Position numbers and translations under genes: made by a program. A model generated the notes under the pieces. The model ran no database searches, was not told the DNA's origin, and saw only the letters and a program-made list of their open reading frames with translations. Below, piece by piece: positions 1 to 10,149 of a DNA stretch of 64,000 nucleotides (position 1 is the stretch's first letter; each line of letters opens with the position of its first letter). Source of the stretch: Allium sativum (Eukaryota > Streptophyta > Magnoliopsida > Asparagales > Amaryllidaceae); contig CM060922.1 of assembly GCA_030737875.1 (NCBI GenBank), positions 228,760,335-228,824,334 on the forward strand, written 5' to 3'.

Positions 1-1187
1 ATATCTCTAGAACTCTTAGGTAGCACTTCCAAACAAAGAGTATTTGATAGAGATTGAGAATACAATGAGAATGTTCTAATTTGTGTTGAAATCGGCAGAG
101 TACAAGTGTAGAAATCAAGAAATTAAAGTATAATAATGGTGGTAAGAGATAGGATGAAGAAGGAGAAGAAAAAGTGATTAAAAATTTGAATTTGAGCCCT
201 TTATATAGAGTCCCAAAGGTTGCAATGTTTCTGAAGCGTTTCAAAATATGAAAAGATGCTTCCTTCGAAATTTGAAAAAGTGACAGTTATATGTCGATTT
301 GTATATTTTGGTTTGTCGACATATATATGTTTTTTGAATTTATTAAACCATTTTTCAAGTGTTTAAGCCTATATATATTGTAAATTCTTGAATCAAAACT
401 AGTGTTTCAAATGAATTTTATAAAATGTAAAAACATATAAAAATATAGTAATATATAATTTAAACATATATATATATAATTATATGATATAAAACTATAT
501 TATAAACATACTATATATATAAACTATATAAGAATATATTTGAAATAATAATTTAAAAAATTTGAGTGATTAGAAATTACTTAGAGAAATTTGAAACCAT
601 AATTTTGGAATAATTTAAAAATATTTTAAGGGTATTTGAAATAAACATAATTTGAAAACGTGATTTGAAAGTGGAGTACTATTCAGAGTCTTACATATAA
701 ACTGGACTCAATTACTTTATTTTTCTTAAGCATTTGAAATCTTGATATCTTGATACTCATGAGTCTTGAATCTCTTTTGAATCCTGGATCTCTTGGAACT
801 CTCAAACCGTAAGTCTTTAGTATTTATTTTTGGTATACAAATCCAGCATATATATATTCTAGATAAAGATGTTAGTATATATTTCATAACAAATTAATAA
901 TGATTATTGAAACCAGGTTGTTGTCATCGAAACTCCACTCTCCAATAGTAGTCTGAGCCTCAGAGGTAGCGTCGAACCTTTTACGTTTAACATGATGAAA
1001 AGCGAGTGAAAAAATTGAAATCGTGGACTAAAACTGAAGTCGAGAACCAAAACCAAAGTTGAAAACCAAAACTGAAGTCGACGTCGAAGTCGAAGCTGAA
1101 ATCTAAAGTTAAAGCTAAAATCCGAGAGCCAAAACCGAAGCAGAAGTCAAAGTTGTGCGCCCCTCTTCCTAGTGCGCCAAAGAGGTT
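1..1187 (-). other. AT-rich non-coding stretch, probable leader of a minus-strand LTR element
   Basis: No credible reading frame is seen. The stretch is very AT-rich, with TATATA runs around 430-540. At about 1019-1153 there is a degenerate repeat built on AAAACCGAAGTC-like units. On the minus strand, 1182 down to 1166 reads TTTGGCGCACTAGGAAG, next to a sequence resembling an LTR end, which would fit a primer binding site. If so, this stretch is the internal 5' leader of a minus-strand retroelement that continues beyond the left edge. No second LTR is visible, so this rests on position and composition only. Confidence 0.3.
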
Positions 1188-2440
1188 AACATGGGGAATT
1201 GTCGTCGATTCAACACACGCCAACCCTCGAGTGTATGTGTAGTAGGAACACAGTAATCCAAATGTAAAGTAAAGTAATGGGGGAGAACATAACTTTTTAT
1301 AGGGGTTCGGCACTAACGCCTACGTCCACTTTATAGTAATCATTCATTATATAGTAGCTGATTACAATGTTGTACAAGCTTGGACAATATTTAGGTACAA
1401 AGCATTACAATAGAACAGCAAAATGTTTGTTAGTTCTAAGTTTTGACTAAAATGCCCTTCTTCTTCTTCGTTGAGTGAAAAAAGTGTTGATTCGGTCAAC
1501 TATGTCCAAAAATTGGCTTCAATGTCCAATAAATCCAAAAATGTCCAAATCAGTCCAAAAGCAGCGTAATTTTGCTTGTAGATGTCCAAAATGTGAAGGA
1601 AAAAATTTATTCAATATTTTATTGGCCCAAGCCGTGTCCAATGATCAAAGAAAAAGACGCGGCTGCCATTAATGACGCTCGAGAGCTCCAAGAAGTCCAA
1701 AAAATCCGACCCCTTTGAATGCCAAAGTTGGGGATATTTATAGGTGATGGTTGGTTGTGGAGTAGGTAGATTTTGGAATCCACTGTTAAAAAATCACATC
1801 ACGCAAAGACCATACACAAAAAATTACATCACATCGTGTTCGGGTGCAAAAAATCGCATCGTACGCCTCGTTGCATCAGAAAAATCGCTTCATAGCTTAC
1901 TGGGTTGAAAAAATCACATCCTGGCTATCATGCCAGATCGCATCACCAAAAAAGGAGATCACCACGTGCAGATCCATTGAAAATGCCTGATCCGCACGCT
2001 ATTTCTCCTTGCCAAGGGATCTGGCACGAGGCCAGATCAATCCCGCCTCCAAAAATTATCGCATCAAAAGTATCGACTCAGCCTCCTAATTTTCTCACAT
2101 CAACATGATGTGATCTCATGTTTTCTCGCATCTGAAACACGGCAGATCCGAAGCTGCCTTTCTCAGATCCAAAATCTCGCATCAACTGATGCGATGCGCG
2201 CTCGAGACTTTGCCACATCACACTGATGCGATCCTAGTTTTTTCCAGTCAAAACCTTGCATGATTCCACCTTTGAGTTAGCCAAGACAAAATCGCATCAG
2301 ATTTGGTGCGATGTGAAGCCGTGTATATGCATGCCAGGGCCAATGCGCCACTAAGGAAAATTGCATCATACCTGGATGCGATGAGATGTGGCAATTTGCC
2401 AGGCCATGTTACCGAATTGAAAACCATGGTGTGCACATAC
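1188..2440 (-). repeat. LTR-like sequence of a minus-strand element, boundaries uncertain
   Basis: Read on the minus strand, 1336 to 1311 (TATAAAGTGGACGTAGGC...) resembles the stretch TATAAAGTGAACGTAGGC at 3010-3027 in the plus-strand Tat LTR, which suggests equivalent R/U5 segments in opposite orientation. The right part (about 1785-2390) holds around ten degenerate copies of AAAATCGCATCA or its complement TGATGCGAT. No partner LTR or target duplication can be seen, so the outer limit near 2440 is a guess. The short open frames here look random. Confidence 0.3.
1785..2390. repeat. Degenerate array of GCATC / GATGC motifs
   Basis: The motif AAAAATCGCATCA recurs with variation (TCACATC, TTACATC, TCGCATC) roughly every 30-70 bases. 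Several inverted copies occur, such as GCATCAACTGATGCGATGC near 2178. The spacing is irregular, so this is not a simple satellite. Confidence 0.5.
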
Positions 2441-2449
2441 GAAAAAATA

Positions 2450-3144
2450 TGATTGGGCTGGGGTGATTGTTAATGGGCCTTTTGGCTAGCCCATCAAATC
2501 TCGACAATGCTATGGGCCCATGCCTCAGATACCCAGGGTAGATAGCTTAAGTCAAGAAATGAGCCGAACAATGAGGCCTATCACCTAAGTTATCACTGAA
2601 ACCAAACGCAGTCCATTCGAAGCCACTGTAATCAAACCAATCAAGCTAGGTCACACCTAGTTACGAAGCTAATGTCCTCCTAAAGAATAGCTCGTGCTCA
2701 GCCTTACTCGTTCCAAGCCATCCAAATAAATCGGATCGATGGCCACCTATCACCAGAAATTCAAAAACTGCTGATTCCATGGGAGAAGGACGCTTCCCCA
2801 AGCTTCACTATCATTTTGGATCATAGAACATGTGTCCAAGCCAGCTCAAGCATTGTATCACCTATAGATACCTCTTCTGGACTCAGAAGAGGGGACTTTT
2901 GGAAGTTTGAATACTATAGCTTTCAAATCTTTGTTAATCTCTTGTTGTATTGTCGTTGTAACTATTCCGTCTAATAGTTTAAAGAATATATAAGTGATTA
3001 TAAAGTGAACGTAGGCTCACTAACGCCAAACCATTATAAACTTGCATGTGATTCCCTCTATTTTCCGTTTTTACAATTATTTATCTTCATTCATTCTCTA
3101 CATAACCCTTTCTTTGGGTGTTGTGCCAATTTTTGGTGTCAACA
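2450..3144 (+). repeat. Probable 5' LTR (3' portion) of the Tat-type gypsy element
   Basis: The right end is supported by TGTCAACA at 3137-3144 followed at once by a primer-site-like TTTGGTGCTTTCATTGAG, and then by gag 115 bases downstream. A TATA-like stretch (AATATATAAG) lies near 2986, and a 9-bp stem hairpin CCTCTTCTG/CAGAAGAGG is at 2871-2892. The left boundary cannot be set because the 3' LTR of this element is not in the window. Confidence 0.5.
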
Positions 3145-3145
3145 C

Positions 3146-3163
3146 TTTGGTGCTTTCATTGAG
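3146..3163 (+). other. Putative primer binding site of the Tat element
   Basis: TTTGGTGCTTTCATTGAG sits directly after the CAACA end of the LTR. I recall this type of primer site from plant Tat-lineage elements. I did not match it to a specific tRNA. Confidence 0.45.
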
Positions 3164-3258
3164 AATTGATATTCTTAGCCTAAGACAGATTTTTTCTCTA
3201 CTTTCAGATCACCAAGTTCAATGCGAAAATCCTACCTATATTCTTACATTTTTGAGTT

Positions 3259-5178
3259 ATGGTTGAAAAAACAACTCGCAATACCGGAAAACAACTGCAG
3301 GTTGGAACATCTGCGGACGTAGCCAGCGGATCGACAACACCTGAAACTACCTTGGATCAACCTACATTACCCCCCTTGGTAGATTCGGCTACGTCGTTCC
3401 CAGCCTTCGCCACCCGAGATGAGTTTATGGCTGTGTTAAATCAGATCCGGGAAACTATGGATGCCTTAAAAGATCTTGCTCGAGAGAATGCTACGATGCG
3501 ATAGGATGTGAATCGCATGTCAAGGCAATGGGAGGAGTTCAGGAATCAACAAGCACGGGAAGTCAAGGACCATCAACTCCCTCCTCCTCAGCTAGACCAC
3601 GTCGCGAAAAGTTTATAATCATTCGGGGGAAGCAGGGATCCACGTCAATCTTGACATCTGCTAGAAAGAGCCGAGAATATTCGCCAATTACATCTCGAGG
3701 GACGTCCAGACCAGCTAGAGGCAGGAGGTCAGACAAAGTCTGAGGTAGAAGCCGCTGGCCCTATGGTCCCACAAAACCGAGAAGCCTCTCCTCCTGCTCA
3801 ACAGAATGTTATCCAAGCAGATCGGGTCGCTATCCATCCCCCCGGAATCTTGTGACTGACCAAGATACCTAAGGAGGAAAAGGAACTTCCCGGAAGGCAA
3901 GTCCGATGGAGTTACTCATGGAAAAAGCCAGGGGAGGTCGGTCGGTTGAAGAAACCGATCGAGATGCAGTCATTCCTCTGAATATGAACTCCATAGTACG
4001 ACAAATGATGAACGACAGCAGATGACACAAGAATGAGGACTAGGGAGTCAATCGAAACCATAAGCCATTCACTGATAACATCTTACGAGCTTAATTCCCC
4101 AAAAAGATTAAATATGCCCTAGATGAACCACTATGATGGGACTGTCGATCTGCAACAACATTTGATGAGATACTCGTGGCATATAGAGGTGGCAGTAGCT
4201 CATAACACCATCAACTGTAAAGCTTTTCTAATTTTTTTGAGCGGAGTGGCACTCATATGGTTCATGCACTTGCCTGCAAGGTCAATCCCGAGCTGTAAAG
4301 ACCTGACTGAATTTTTTTTGAATCAATTCCGTCTCCATGCCTCCAAGTCGAAGCATGTCATGGCTCTTTCAGTAGTCAACCAGGGAAGGGTCGAGTCCCT
4401 GAGAAACTATCTCCATCGATTCGATTGGGCTACGACTGAAGTAAGCAACCCTAATCATGAAACCATCCTGATTGCCATGGTCGATGGCATCGATAAGCGA
4501 ACAGAGTTCGGAAAGTATTTGATCAGGAAGCCGCACACAACGATTGAAACATCTTATGAAAAGGCCAACATCCGACTTAGGCAGGAGGATGCGCAGTTAC
4601 AAGAGAAGGATGGGCAGAATGATGTATCTACCACACCGATCTAGAGTAATGTTGCTGTCAAATAATCTGGGGATAACTCAGGAAAAGGAGAAGTGAATGT
4701 TGGGAACCGTGGAAAACGGAATGGCGAAGGATCGAAGGTAGCAAGTGGGAACCCAGGACAATGGGGGAACGCAAGAAAATGAACCCGGTTTTAGGTTTTC
4801 AAAACTTATACAATCTTGAACGACACGCTAGAGAATATTTATCTTGATACTTGTAGCATGGTCCAGTATAAGAAGTTGACCCTGTGTGAACCTATTGAAA
4901 AGGAGTGGGAGACTGGGAAGTATTGCTTATTTCATGAAATTTTCGGACATACGACCAACGAATGTCGACATCTTCAAGAAGTTAATTCGGGAAGGAAAAC
5001 CTGATGAATATAAAACAGCCTCAACAAACAGGGGAAAGGGACTTCAGCACCCAAACAAAGTCAAGCCACGCCCTGATCCACTGCCCAGGAGAGAGGAAAA
5101 GGGATTGTGATTAACGCCATTGTCGGAGGACCGCATCCTGCAGGTTACAACATCCGATCCATGGAGCCTTATGTAAAT
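3259..5178 (+). pseudogene. Tat-type Ty3/gypsy gag, broken, interrupted by CACTA-1
   Basis: Gag packages element RNA into virus-like particles. The ATG at 3259 opens an N-terminal piece (81 codons). The capsid-like core is at 4123-4644, containing the retrotransposon-gag signature around LSGVALIWFMHLP and LTEFFLNQFR. A CX3HX4HX4C-like zinc knuckle (YCLFHEIFGHTTNEC) lies near 4920-4970. The typical gag-pro linker INAIVGGPHPAG is encoded at about 5110-5145. Stops (for example the TAG ending at 3504) and several frame changes break the frame, so no full protein can be made. At 5178 the frame runs into CACTA-1 and continues in phase at 31006. It matches Tat/Retand-type gag by motif, not by search. 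Confidence 0.8.
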
Positions 5179-5345
5179 CGCTGCACCAATATGGCCATTT
5201 GGCAACTCTTATTTTTTTCAACTGCCAACAATTATATGTCTTGTAGACTAGCGACACTAATATGTGTTGCTATAGCAAAAAATGTGTCACCAAAAATGTG
5301 CTAACACTTGTATGTGTTGATAGGCCTAGTCAACTCTTCTTTTCT
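5179..5345 (+). repeat. Left terminus and subterminal repeats of CACTA-1
   Basis: The stretch starts with the degenerate terminal motif CGCTGCACCAA. Inside it lie motifs such as ACACTAATATGTGTTGCTAT and GCTAACACTTGTATGTGTTG, related to the AACATTTATAAGTGTTAGC units at the right end. In En/Spm such subterminal repeats bind the TNPA-type protein. Confidence 0.7.
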
Positions 5346-6299
5346 AAGGGCAAAAGGGTAAGTTATCACACATAACCCTAATCGGTACCTCAACACTTAT
5401 TACTCAATGCATATTCCTTTCATGACTTCATTATAAACAAATAAAAAATGGGCTTCGAAGAAATTATATCAGCGATTAGCTAATCCTCTCTCCATTACTT
5501 CGAATCCTCTCAAATCCTCCCTCCATTACTTCGAATTGGGACTTTTAGGAATTGAGGCTTCTAGAAATCACGGCGGCTTCTAGGAATCACGACAAGAGGT
5601 AAAAAAATCAATTTCACTTCTAGGAATCATGGTGGCTTCAAAAAATCGATTTCACAATGTTAGAGTTGCTAATGTACCATGTTTTATTATTGTATGAATT
5701 TGATTTTCTGTAGTTTGAGAATTCACTTGTTTGCTTATAATGTTAGAGCTGCTAATGGACTGTAAATAAAAGAAATTCCAAATTTCCAATTTGATTAGCT
5801 TTTAGAACATCCATTTTTTAATAAAAGTAATCCTGGAAGATTGTATGCACATATTTTATGTCAATTTTTTGTTTTCTATCATGTGTCCCTTCGTTTGTTG
5901 CATAAAAGATTAGCAAAATAATATAAATCGCATTACAAAGAGAGAGTGGCCTATAATCTTGAACGAACATGGACTTTTTTCATAGCAGATTAAGCATAAG
6001 AAACTGTGTTTGACTTCCCTAATAAATTTTCCAGAATTTGAATGATAATTATAACAAGCAGTAAATCATTCTTTGTAAGATCCCTATGCTTGCATGTAAA
6101 ATCAATCATTAAGCCCATCAGATCAGGGACTAGATAGTTATTGTCTTCAATTACTTTAGTTTAAGATAGTGAAATACACGCCTGTGCCAAACTAAGATTT
6201 TAAGTCCCAAATGCATTGCCAAATTTAATTTTTTTTTATTTGACTTGGTAGATTAGACTTGACAAAATAAACAATTTCCCTTGCATGTGTAAGTTGTAT
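5346..6299 (+). other. CACTA-1 body, left part, no gene seen
   Basis: This holds a short repeated segment (TCTCTCCATTACTTCGAATCC, near 5485 and again near 5520) and a GGAATCACGGCGGCTTC-type repeat near 5565-5640. It resembles an untranslated leader plus intron. No reading frame is convincing. The last five bases, TGTAT (6295-6299), are the target copied by LTR element A. Confidence 0.5.
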
Positions 6300-6550
6300 T
6301 GTAACACCCCGTATTTTCTATGAACGTATAAGTAACAAATCAGAGAATAATTAATTTTTAAAATAAGAATTAAGGGAAACGGGCTGCGTCATTGCGTTCT
6401 TCTCGGAATTCTGCTTGGAAACGAGTCCGAGTTTGTGAGAATCGGAGTCCGTATGAGGGAGATATGACCCTCCAAAATTTCAGGAATTTTCAGAATCGAT
6501 AACAGCTCGAATTCGAATTCAAATTTCGAATTCAAAACCCATAGCAGACT

Positions 6551-6570
6551 GGGCGGGAAATTTCCCGCCC
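6551..6570. promoter_or_regulatory. Perfect palindrome with two inverted E2F-like sites
   Basis: GGGCGGGAAATTTCCCGCCC is a perfect 20-bp palindrome. Each half contains TTTCCCGCC, which fits the E2F consensus TTTSSCGC. It lies about 155 bases upstream of the TATA-like box. Equivalent sites are at 12324-12343, 54181-54200 and 61660-61679, each keeping at least one intact half. Binding is inferred from the consensus. Confidence 0.55.
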
Positions 6571-6579
6571 AGTGCCCAG

Positions 6580-6639
6580 GTCGACTGGGGAGTCGACTGG
6601 GCAGTCGACCCCCCTGGCCAGGTCGACTGGGCAGTCGAC
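6580..6639. repeat. Cluster of five GTCGAC hexamers in the LTR of A
   Basis: GTCGAC occurs at 6580, 6592, 6604, 6622 and 6634, with spacings of 12, 12, 18 and 12 bases, separated by TGGGGA, TGGGCA and similar spacers. The same arrangement is at 12353-12412 in the 3' LTR. Element B has an analogous cluster at the same place in its LTR. Confidence 0.75.
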
Positions 6640-6723
6640 CTGGTCCCCGAAACCTGGTTTTGGGGCTGGGTGCATTCTAATGTATCTGGTCTCGTTTTCT
6701 GCCTAGATTCGTCTGCCTAAACC

Positions 6724-6731
6724 TATTTAAA
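6724..6731 (+). promoter_or_regulatory. TATA-like box of the LTR A promoter
   Basis: TATTTAAA lies in CCTATTTAAACAGCCCC, with a pyrimidine-rich CTTCTCTACACACAATTC about 30 bases downstream that could hold the start site. The copy in the 3' LTR is at about 12496-12503. Confidence 0.5.
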
Positions 6732-8190
6732 CAGCCCCAGACCTAGCCTTCTCTACACACAATTCTATTCTGCTTCTACTCTGCCTCTGTTCTACATAAA
6801 AATAAAAAATGGCGTCGCTACTCTGCTGGAATCAAAACTAGAAGCTAATCAACATCAACCTAAGCAACTCAATTCAAACTAGAGATTAAAGCTTCTGCAA
6901 CGATTCTACAACAATTAAAGTTCTTTCTTTAATCCAACCAAGGCAAGTACAATTATTTTCCGATATAAACGTTAATTCTGATTGTGACATGAATTATAAA
7001 TCTAAATCTGAGATTATGATTGTTCTGTTCTATTTAGATCTGCCTTATTCTGTATTTCTTTCTACTTTCTATTCTATTGCCAGGCTACCACGAGCCTGAG
7101 CCAATCTCATAAGAGATTAACATACGCTAAAATATTTGGGACAATAAAATGAATAATGCATGAATGGGCATGACCAATATGTGACTGATTTGAGGAAAGA
7201 ACATAGGTTGAACTTGGAACTTAGGACATAAATCTAAGGCATATAATTGAACCTATGACTTGATTTTTGTGGCATAAAGAATATTGAACATACGACTTGA
7301 GAAGTTGAGGCATAAAATTTACATTGGACATATGACTTAGGAATTGGGGGCATAAATTTGACCGTAGGCATGTAATTAGTTTGGATACATATTACATGTT
7401 GAAAACTAGATCGTTGGGCATATTGTTTATATAACAATTCATGATTTGAAAGAGAATATGACTTAGGTGTGAAGATCTATATTAAGATTTGATAACTATC
7501 AAATGTGAATAACACCTAAGTAGGAGACTTTTTGAATATATGACATGCATTGAAATCGATGGCTATATTTGGTACAATTTATATGTGAATCTTTTGTATT
7601 AGGCATGTTGAACTAAATTGGGACATGTAAATTATGACCATAATCTGTGACATGTAAATTCAATGCAAACGTGGGGTATATGATCATAGTGTGAATCATG
7701 ACAACTATTTAGGCATGCAAACTTAGGCCAAATTTATAATTAGGCAAGATATGTTTGTGAAACTTTAAGGAATGATTAAATCTGTTATATTTGCCTAATT
7801 TGCTAGTTCTGCTATATTTGCCTAATCTGATAGTTTTGTTATATTGCCTAATCTGATAGTTCTGTTATATTGCCTAATTTGCTAGTTCTGTTATATTGTC
7901 TAATCTGCTAGTTCTGCTTTAATCTGCTATATCTGTTCATCTGCCATCTGCTAAGTATGCTGGAAATGCTTAAACTGTTATATGCTAAATCTGCTAAATT
8001 GCTTAATCTGCTGAATCTGTTAAGTCGCCTAATTTGCGAAATCTGTTATTTGCCATATCTGTTGAGTTGATATATTTAGTCTGTTATTGACATAATCTGA
8101 ATTGGCAATAGTTATGAATAATTGACATGTACCTTAGGCATGGGCATAAATGGTAAATTATTAATTAATTGGCCGCAAAGATGAACATGG

Positions 8191-8288
8191 CTAACTCGAG
8201 GTTAGAATGAGTTTGCGGCGTAATTCTGCCCGGAACCGCCCGACATATCCAGTGGCCGCAAAAAATAGGTTCTAATGTGAGAAGTTAG
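8191..8288. other. Inverted-repeat module A1 in the LTR
   Basis: Three nested pairings are visible: CTAACT (8191-8196) with AGTTAG (8283-8288), TTAGAA (8202-8207) with TTCTAA (8270-8275), and TTTGCGGC (8212-8219) with GCCGCAAA (8255-8262). The unpaired centre contains TGCCCGGAACCGCCCG. The module follows the promoter, so it should be transcribed. The 3' LTR copy is at 13965-14062. Confidence 0.7.
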
Positions 8289-8305
8289 TCATAACGTGCT
8301 TGAAA

Positions 8306-8396
8306 CCCGAGGTTAGACTCAGTTTGCGACGGAAATCTGCCCGGAACCAACCGGCCTAACCAGTAGCCGCAAACTGTCAGTCTAATGTGAGAGGTC
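8306..8396. other. Inverted-repeat module A2 in the LTR
   Basis: TTAGACT (8313-8319) pairs with AGTCTAA (8379-8385), and CAGTTTGCG (8320-8328) pairs with CGCAAACTG (8368-8376). The loop holds TGCCCGGAACCAACCGGCC. This is a second copy of the A1 plan, with different bases in the stem. The 3' LTR copy is at 14080-14170, where one stem position has decayed (AGTATAA). Confidence 0.7.
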
Positions 8397-9970
8397 TGGG
8401 CGTTAATATTTAATTAATGAAAATCTGAGATAAATATGATGTCTAAAACGTGTTGGGCGGATAGGGTTAAACCCACTAGACTGATGAATTTAATAAATCT
8501 GTTCCGTGAATCTGTAGGCCCAATTACAAAGTTAGACAAATCTGTAAGCCTGTTAATCTGTAACTGGTTAATCGGTAAGTCTGTTAAATCTGTATATCTG
8601 ACCCGTTAGTCTGAAAACTTGTCTGTGAACTAGTTGATCTGAATTCTGTATGTCTCAACTTGTAACAAATTAATCTGAAATCTGTTAGTTTGGGCACACA
8701 AGCTTAGGAGGGGAATTACTTTTGTTGTCTGTTGTTTGGGACCCATATTAGTCAGTAACCCTATCTGGTATCAAAACTTTCACCCAACAGTAGGTTGGGT
8801 CTGGGCACGCTTACTGAACTGATTATAAGCGGTTCATTCTGATAATGGCGAGGGGTGTTGATTGTGCGTTCCAACCGGGTCATGTGCGTGCATGGATCCC
8901 GGTCTACCTCTGAGGATGTAAGACGTCGTGACATCTGTAAATAGGTCTGTGCCAATTGGTTGTCACTTTAGGGAGTGATACACCCTACTGTGGGGCCGAC
9001 ATAGGGTATTTATGTATTAGGGAGCCAATCGCTTGGGGTAGGGTTTTAGGGTACACTTAGTTCTGTCTGTTTCTGTTGGTACCGTCTGTTTCTGTTGGGT
9101 TGTAACACCTATCTGTTTCTGCGTGGTACCGTCTGTTCGGGTGGTAAAGGCCCATTTACTAGTGTACACCTAACTCTACATTCTTTTTCCGTAGGGATTA
9201 ATCTGTTTCTGTTTCTGTACCTTCTGTTCGGGTGGTAAAGGCTCATTATTAGAATTCTGTTTCTGTCTGTTTCTGTTCGGGTGGTAAAGGCCCATTAATT
9301 CTGTTTCTGTCTATTTCTGTTGGGGTGGTAAAGGCCCATTACTAGCATTCTCTTCTGTGGAAAATTATTCTGTACCCGTTTCTGTTTCAGTTTATACATT
9401 AGGGTGACACCTAATTATGTTATACTAGTATTAGTGCAGAGAAGTGTAAAGTAATAGCTTATATCATTCTGTTCTTCTGTTATATCCGCTACGCCTGTTA
9501 CTGTTATCTCTCATCCAGTTTTATTTCCATGTCATGTTATTATTATCTGTTCATAACTGAAAATCACTGGACTTGCCAGACTTTATGTCTGACCTTGCTT
9601 GTTTTCGCCCCTTTTCTTCCGTTCCCCCCCAAAGGTTATCCAAGGAGGAAATACTTTAGCTTGGTCCGGATTCCTTCTGCTTGAAGTGCTTAAAGTATGG
9701 CTCGGCTCTGTATAGCTTCCGTTCTGTGGGGATTATGATTTTAAAGTTTTGTACTCTGATGGCCTTTAAGCAAGGCTGATATATATGTACTGGAGTTTTT
9801 GGTAAATTTGTAACCAAACTGATTTCTGTCCGCTGCAATAAAGTTATAAAGTTTTTCAAGTACTATTTTTATATCTGTCTTGTAATATTCTGTTCTGTTT
9901 ACTAAAATGCTCCACCAAAGGTAAGGCATTCCCTCTGTGAGTGACCTTAACGGAGGTGGGGTGTTACACT

Positions 9971-9982
9971 TGGTATCAGAGC
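9971..9982 (+). other. Primer binding site of element A (tRNA-iMet)
   Basis: TGGTATCAGAGC is complementary to the 3' end of plant initiator tRNA-Met. It begins two bases after the end of the 5' LTR. Confidence 0.9.
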
Positions 9983-10149
9983 TGAAGGTTACCAGATTGG
10001 GTAAAGTTTTTTTTGAAAACTATTTTCAAAAAGGTTTTAAAAGGAAGTATTTTCGAAAGTAAAGCTTATTTTGAAAAATATAATCCCCAAGAGTCATATA
10101 TCTTTCCTTCAGTCCTTTTTGAATTGAATCTTAACTTTTTCGTTTCAGC

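Larger units (their letters stand above)
6300..9968 (+). repeat. 5' LTR of element A
   Basis: The LTR is 3,669 bases long with TGTAACACCCC...GGGGTGTTACA termini. In order it carries a palindromic E2F-like site (6551-6570), a GTCGAC cluster (6580-6639), a TATA-like TATTTAAA (6724-6731), a CTGTTATATTGCCTAATCTG-type minisatellite (about 7785-8060), two inverted-repeat modules (8191-8288 and 8306-8396) and a TCTGTTTCTGT / GGTGGTAAAGGCCCATTA repeat (about 9060-9350). The 3' LTR matches with scattered substitutions, denser in the first 110 bases. Confidence 0.92.
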
